The notes beneath the pieces are model-generated. The model saw nothing but the letters and a program-made list of their open reading frames with translations, did not search any database and was not told where the DNA came from. Source: Pseudomonadota bacterium (GTDB lineage Bacteria; Pseudomonadota; Alphaproteobacteria; Ferrovibrionales; Ferrovibrionaceae). From it: DNA of 6,275 bases. This document shows, one piece after another, positions 5,300 through 6,275 of the stretch. The position numbers were made by a program, and so were the translations under genes. How positions within the stretch are numbered: position 1 is the stretch's first letter; every line of letters starts with the position of its first letter. The stretch covers positions 1-6,275 of the forward strand of contig JAJYTL010000197.1 of NCBI GenBank assembly GCA_021793055.1. Direction: 5' to 3'.

Positions 5300-6275
5300 A
5301 TGTCGCACAACACCTACGGCCACCTATTCCGGGTCACCACCTGGGGCGAGAGCCATGGGCCGGCTCTCGGCTGCGTCGTCGATGGCGCGCCGCCGCTCTT
5401 GCCCTTGAGCGAAGCCGACATTCAGCCCTGGCTCGACCGCCGCAAGCCCGGCCAGTCGCGCTTCACCACGCAGCGGCGCGAAGCCGACCGGGTGAAGATT
5501 CTTTCCGGCGTGTTCCAGGGCCTCACCACCGGGACGCCAATCTGCCTGATGATCGAGAACACCGATCAGCGCAGCAAGGACTATGACGAAATCCGCGACA
5601 AGTTTCGCCCCGGCCACGCGGATTACACCTATTTCGCCAAATACGGCATCCGCGATTGGCGCGGCGGCGGGCGCGCTTCGGCGCGCGAGACCGCGGCCCG
5701 GGTCGCGGCCGGCGCCGTCGCCCGGCTGGTTCTCGGCCCGGCCATCGCCGTCCGTGGCGCGCTGGTCCAGATCGGCTCGCACAAGATCGACGCCGCGCGC
5801 TGGGACTGGGCCGAGGTCGCGAACAATGCCTTCTGGTGCCCGGACGCGAAGACGGTGCCGCTGTGGGAAGAATATCTCGACGGCGTCCGCAAGGCAGGAA
5901 GCTCCATCGGCGCGGTGATCGAGGTGCGGGCCGAGAACGTGCCGGCCGGCCTCGGGGCGCCGATCTACGGCAAACTCGACGCCGATCTCGCGGCGGCGAT
6001 GATGAGCATCAATGCGGTGAAGGGCGTCGAGATCGGCGCCGGTTTCGCCGCCGCCGAACTCAGCGGTGAGGAGAACGCCGACGAAATGGAAATGGCCGAC
6101 GGCATGCTCCGTTTCCGCAGCAACAAGGCGGGCGGCATTCTCGGCGGCATTTCGAGCGGCCAGGAGATCGTCGTCCGCTTCGCGGTCAAGCCGACCTCGT
6201 CGATCCTCGCGTCGCGCCACACCGTCGATCGCTTCGGCGCGAATACCGAGATCGCAACCAAGGGCCGCCACGACC
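5300..6275 (+). CDS. aroC: Chorismate synthase, N-terminal 325 codons (3' end beyond the right edge)
   Basis: Catalyses the anti-1,4-elimination of phosphate from 5-enolpyruvylshikimate 3-phosphate to give chorismate, the branch point to aromatic amino acids, folate and quinones. It needs reduced FMN, which is not consumed overall. The frame is open from the ATG at 5300 to the edge; roughly the last 35-45 codons of a family of about 360 residues are missing. Visible signatures: WGESHG (15-20) with catalytic His19; RPGHADYTYFAKYG (103-116) with the second catalytic His106; DWRGGGRASARET (119-131); NKAGGILGGISSGQ (275-288); VKPTSSI (296-302); and the start of the third signature, TKGRHD (320-325), cut by the window edge. 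The start fits the family N-terminus (MSHNTYGHLFRVTTWGESHG). The ribosome site is weak (GCGGACGG upstream), and the 21-base gap after the fabI stop suggests co-transcription and perhaps coupling with fabI. Assignment is firm. Confidence 0.97.
   Translation, partial: MSHNTYGHLFRVTTWGESHGPALGCVVDGAPPLLPLSEADIQPWLDRRKPGQSRFTTQRREADRVKILSGVFQGLTTGTPICLMIENTDQRSKDYDEIRDKFRPGHADYTYFAKYGIRDWRGGGRASARETAARVAAGAVARLVLGPAIAVRGALVQIGSHKIDAARWDWAEVANNAFWCPDAKTVPLWEEYLDGVRKAGSSIGAVIEVRAENVPAGLGAPIYGKLDADLAAAMMSINAVKGVEIGAGFAAAELSGEENADEMEMADGMLRFRSNKAGGILGGISSGQEIVVRFAVKPTSSILASRHTVDRFGANTEIATKGRHD

Noticed and set aside
5324..6271. A 315-codon open frame antisense to aroC
   Set aside because: Long antisense frames are expected opposite GC-rich genes with GC-biased third positions. 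Its product is Arg/Ala/Gly/His-rich with no recognisable domain, while the plus-strand frame is an unmistakable chorismate synthase.

Overview
The window is a GC-rich (roughly two-thirds G+C by eye), densely coding piece of what looks like an alphaproteobacterial chromosome. The encoded proteins, especially FabI, PdxH and the acyl-CoA dehydrogenase, read like alphaproteobacterial versions. I lean towards a Rhodospirillales-type lineage, but this is an impression from sequence style and not a placement. There are no tRNA or rRNA genes, IS elements, CRISPR repeats, phage genes or attachment sites. Nothing looks recently acquired, and no gap between genes reaches 300 bases.

Layout: two gene groups diverge from a 177-base intergenic region at 3287-3463. 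Leftwards (minus strand) lie pdxH (pyridoxamine/pyridoxine 5'-phosphate oxidase), a FieF/YiiP-type cation diffusion facilitator whose start overlaps the end of pdxH by 32 bases, a two-domain universal stress protein, and the first 225 codons of an acyl-CoA dehydrogenase that runs off the left edge. Rightwards (plus strand) lie a zinc-finger-less (CbpA-like, type II) DnaJ co-chaperone, fabI (enoyl-ACP reductase) and the first 325 codons of aroC (chorismate synthase), which runs off the right edge.

How the genes relate: this is mostly central metabolism and upkeep: PLP supply, fatty-acid elongation, the last step of the shikimate pathway, a chaperone partner and divalent-metal export. pdxH and the transporter are probably co-transcribed and translationally coupled. 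The stress-protein gene has its own candidate promoter, next to a weak hairpin that follows the transporter stop codon. fabI has a good candidate sigma-70-type promoter just after the DnaJ gene, and aroC follows fabI after 21 bases and is probably co-transcribed.

I looked for an undescribed system and did not find one. The points worth a second look are small: a perfect 16-base palindrome beside the proposed pdxH promoter, a promoter position that conflicts with the longer pdxH start and favours a GTG start, a one-residue-longer substrate loop in FabI, and a universal stress protein whose nucleotide-binding motif has lost key positions.
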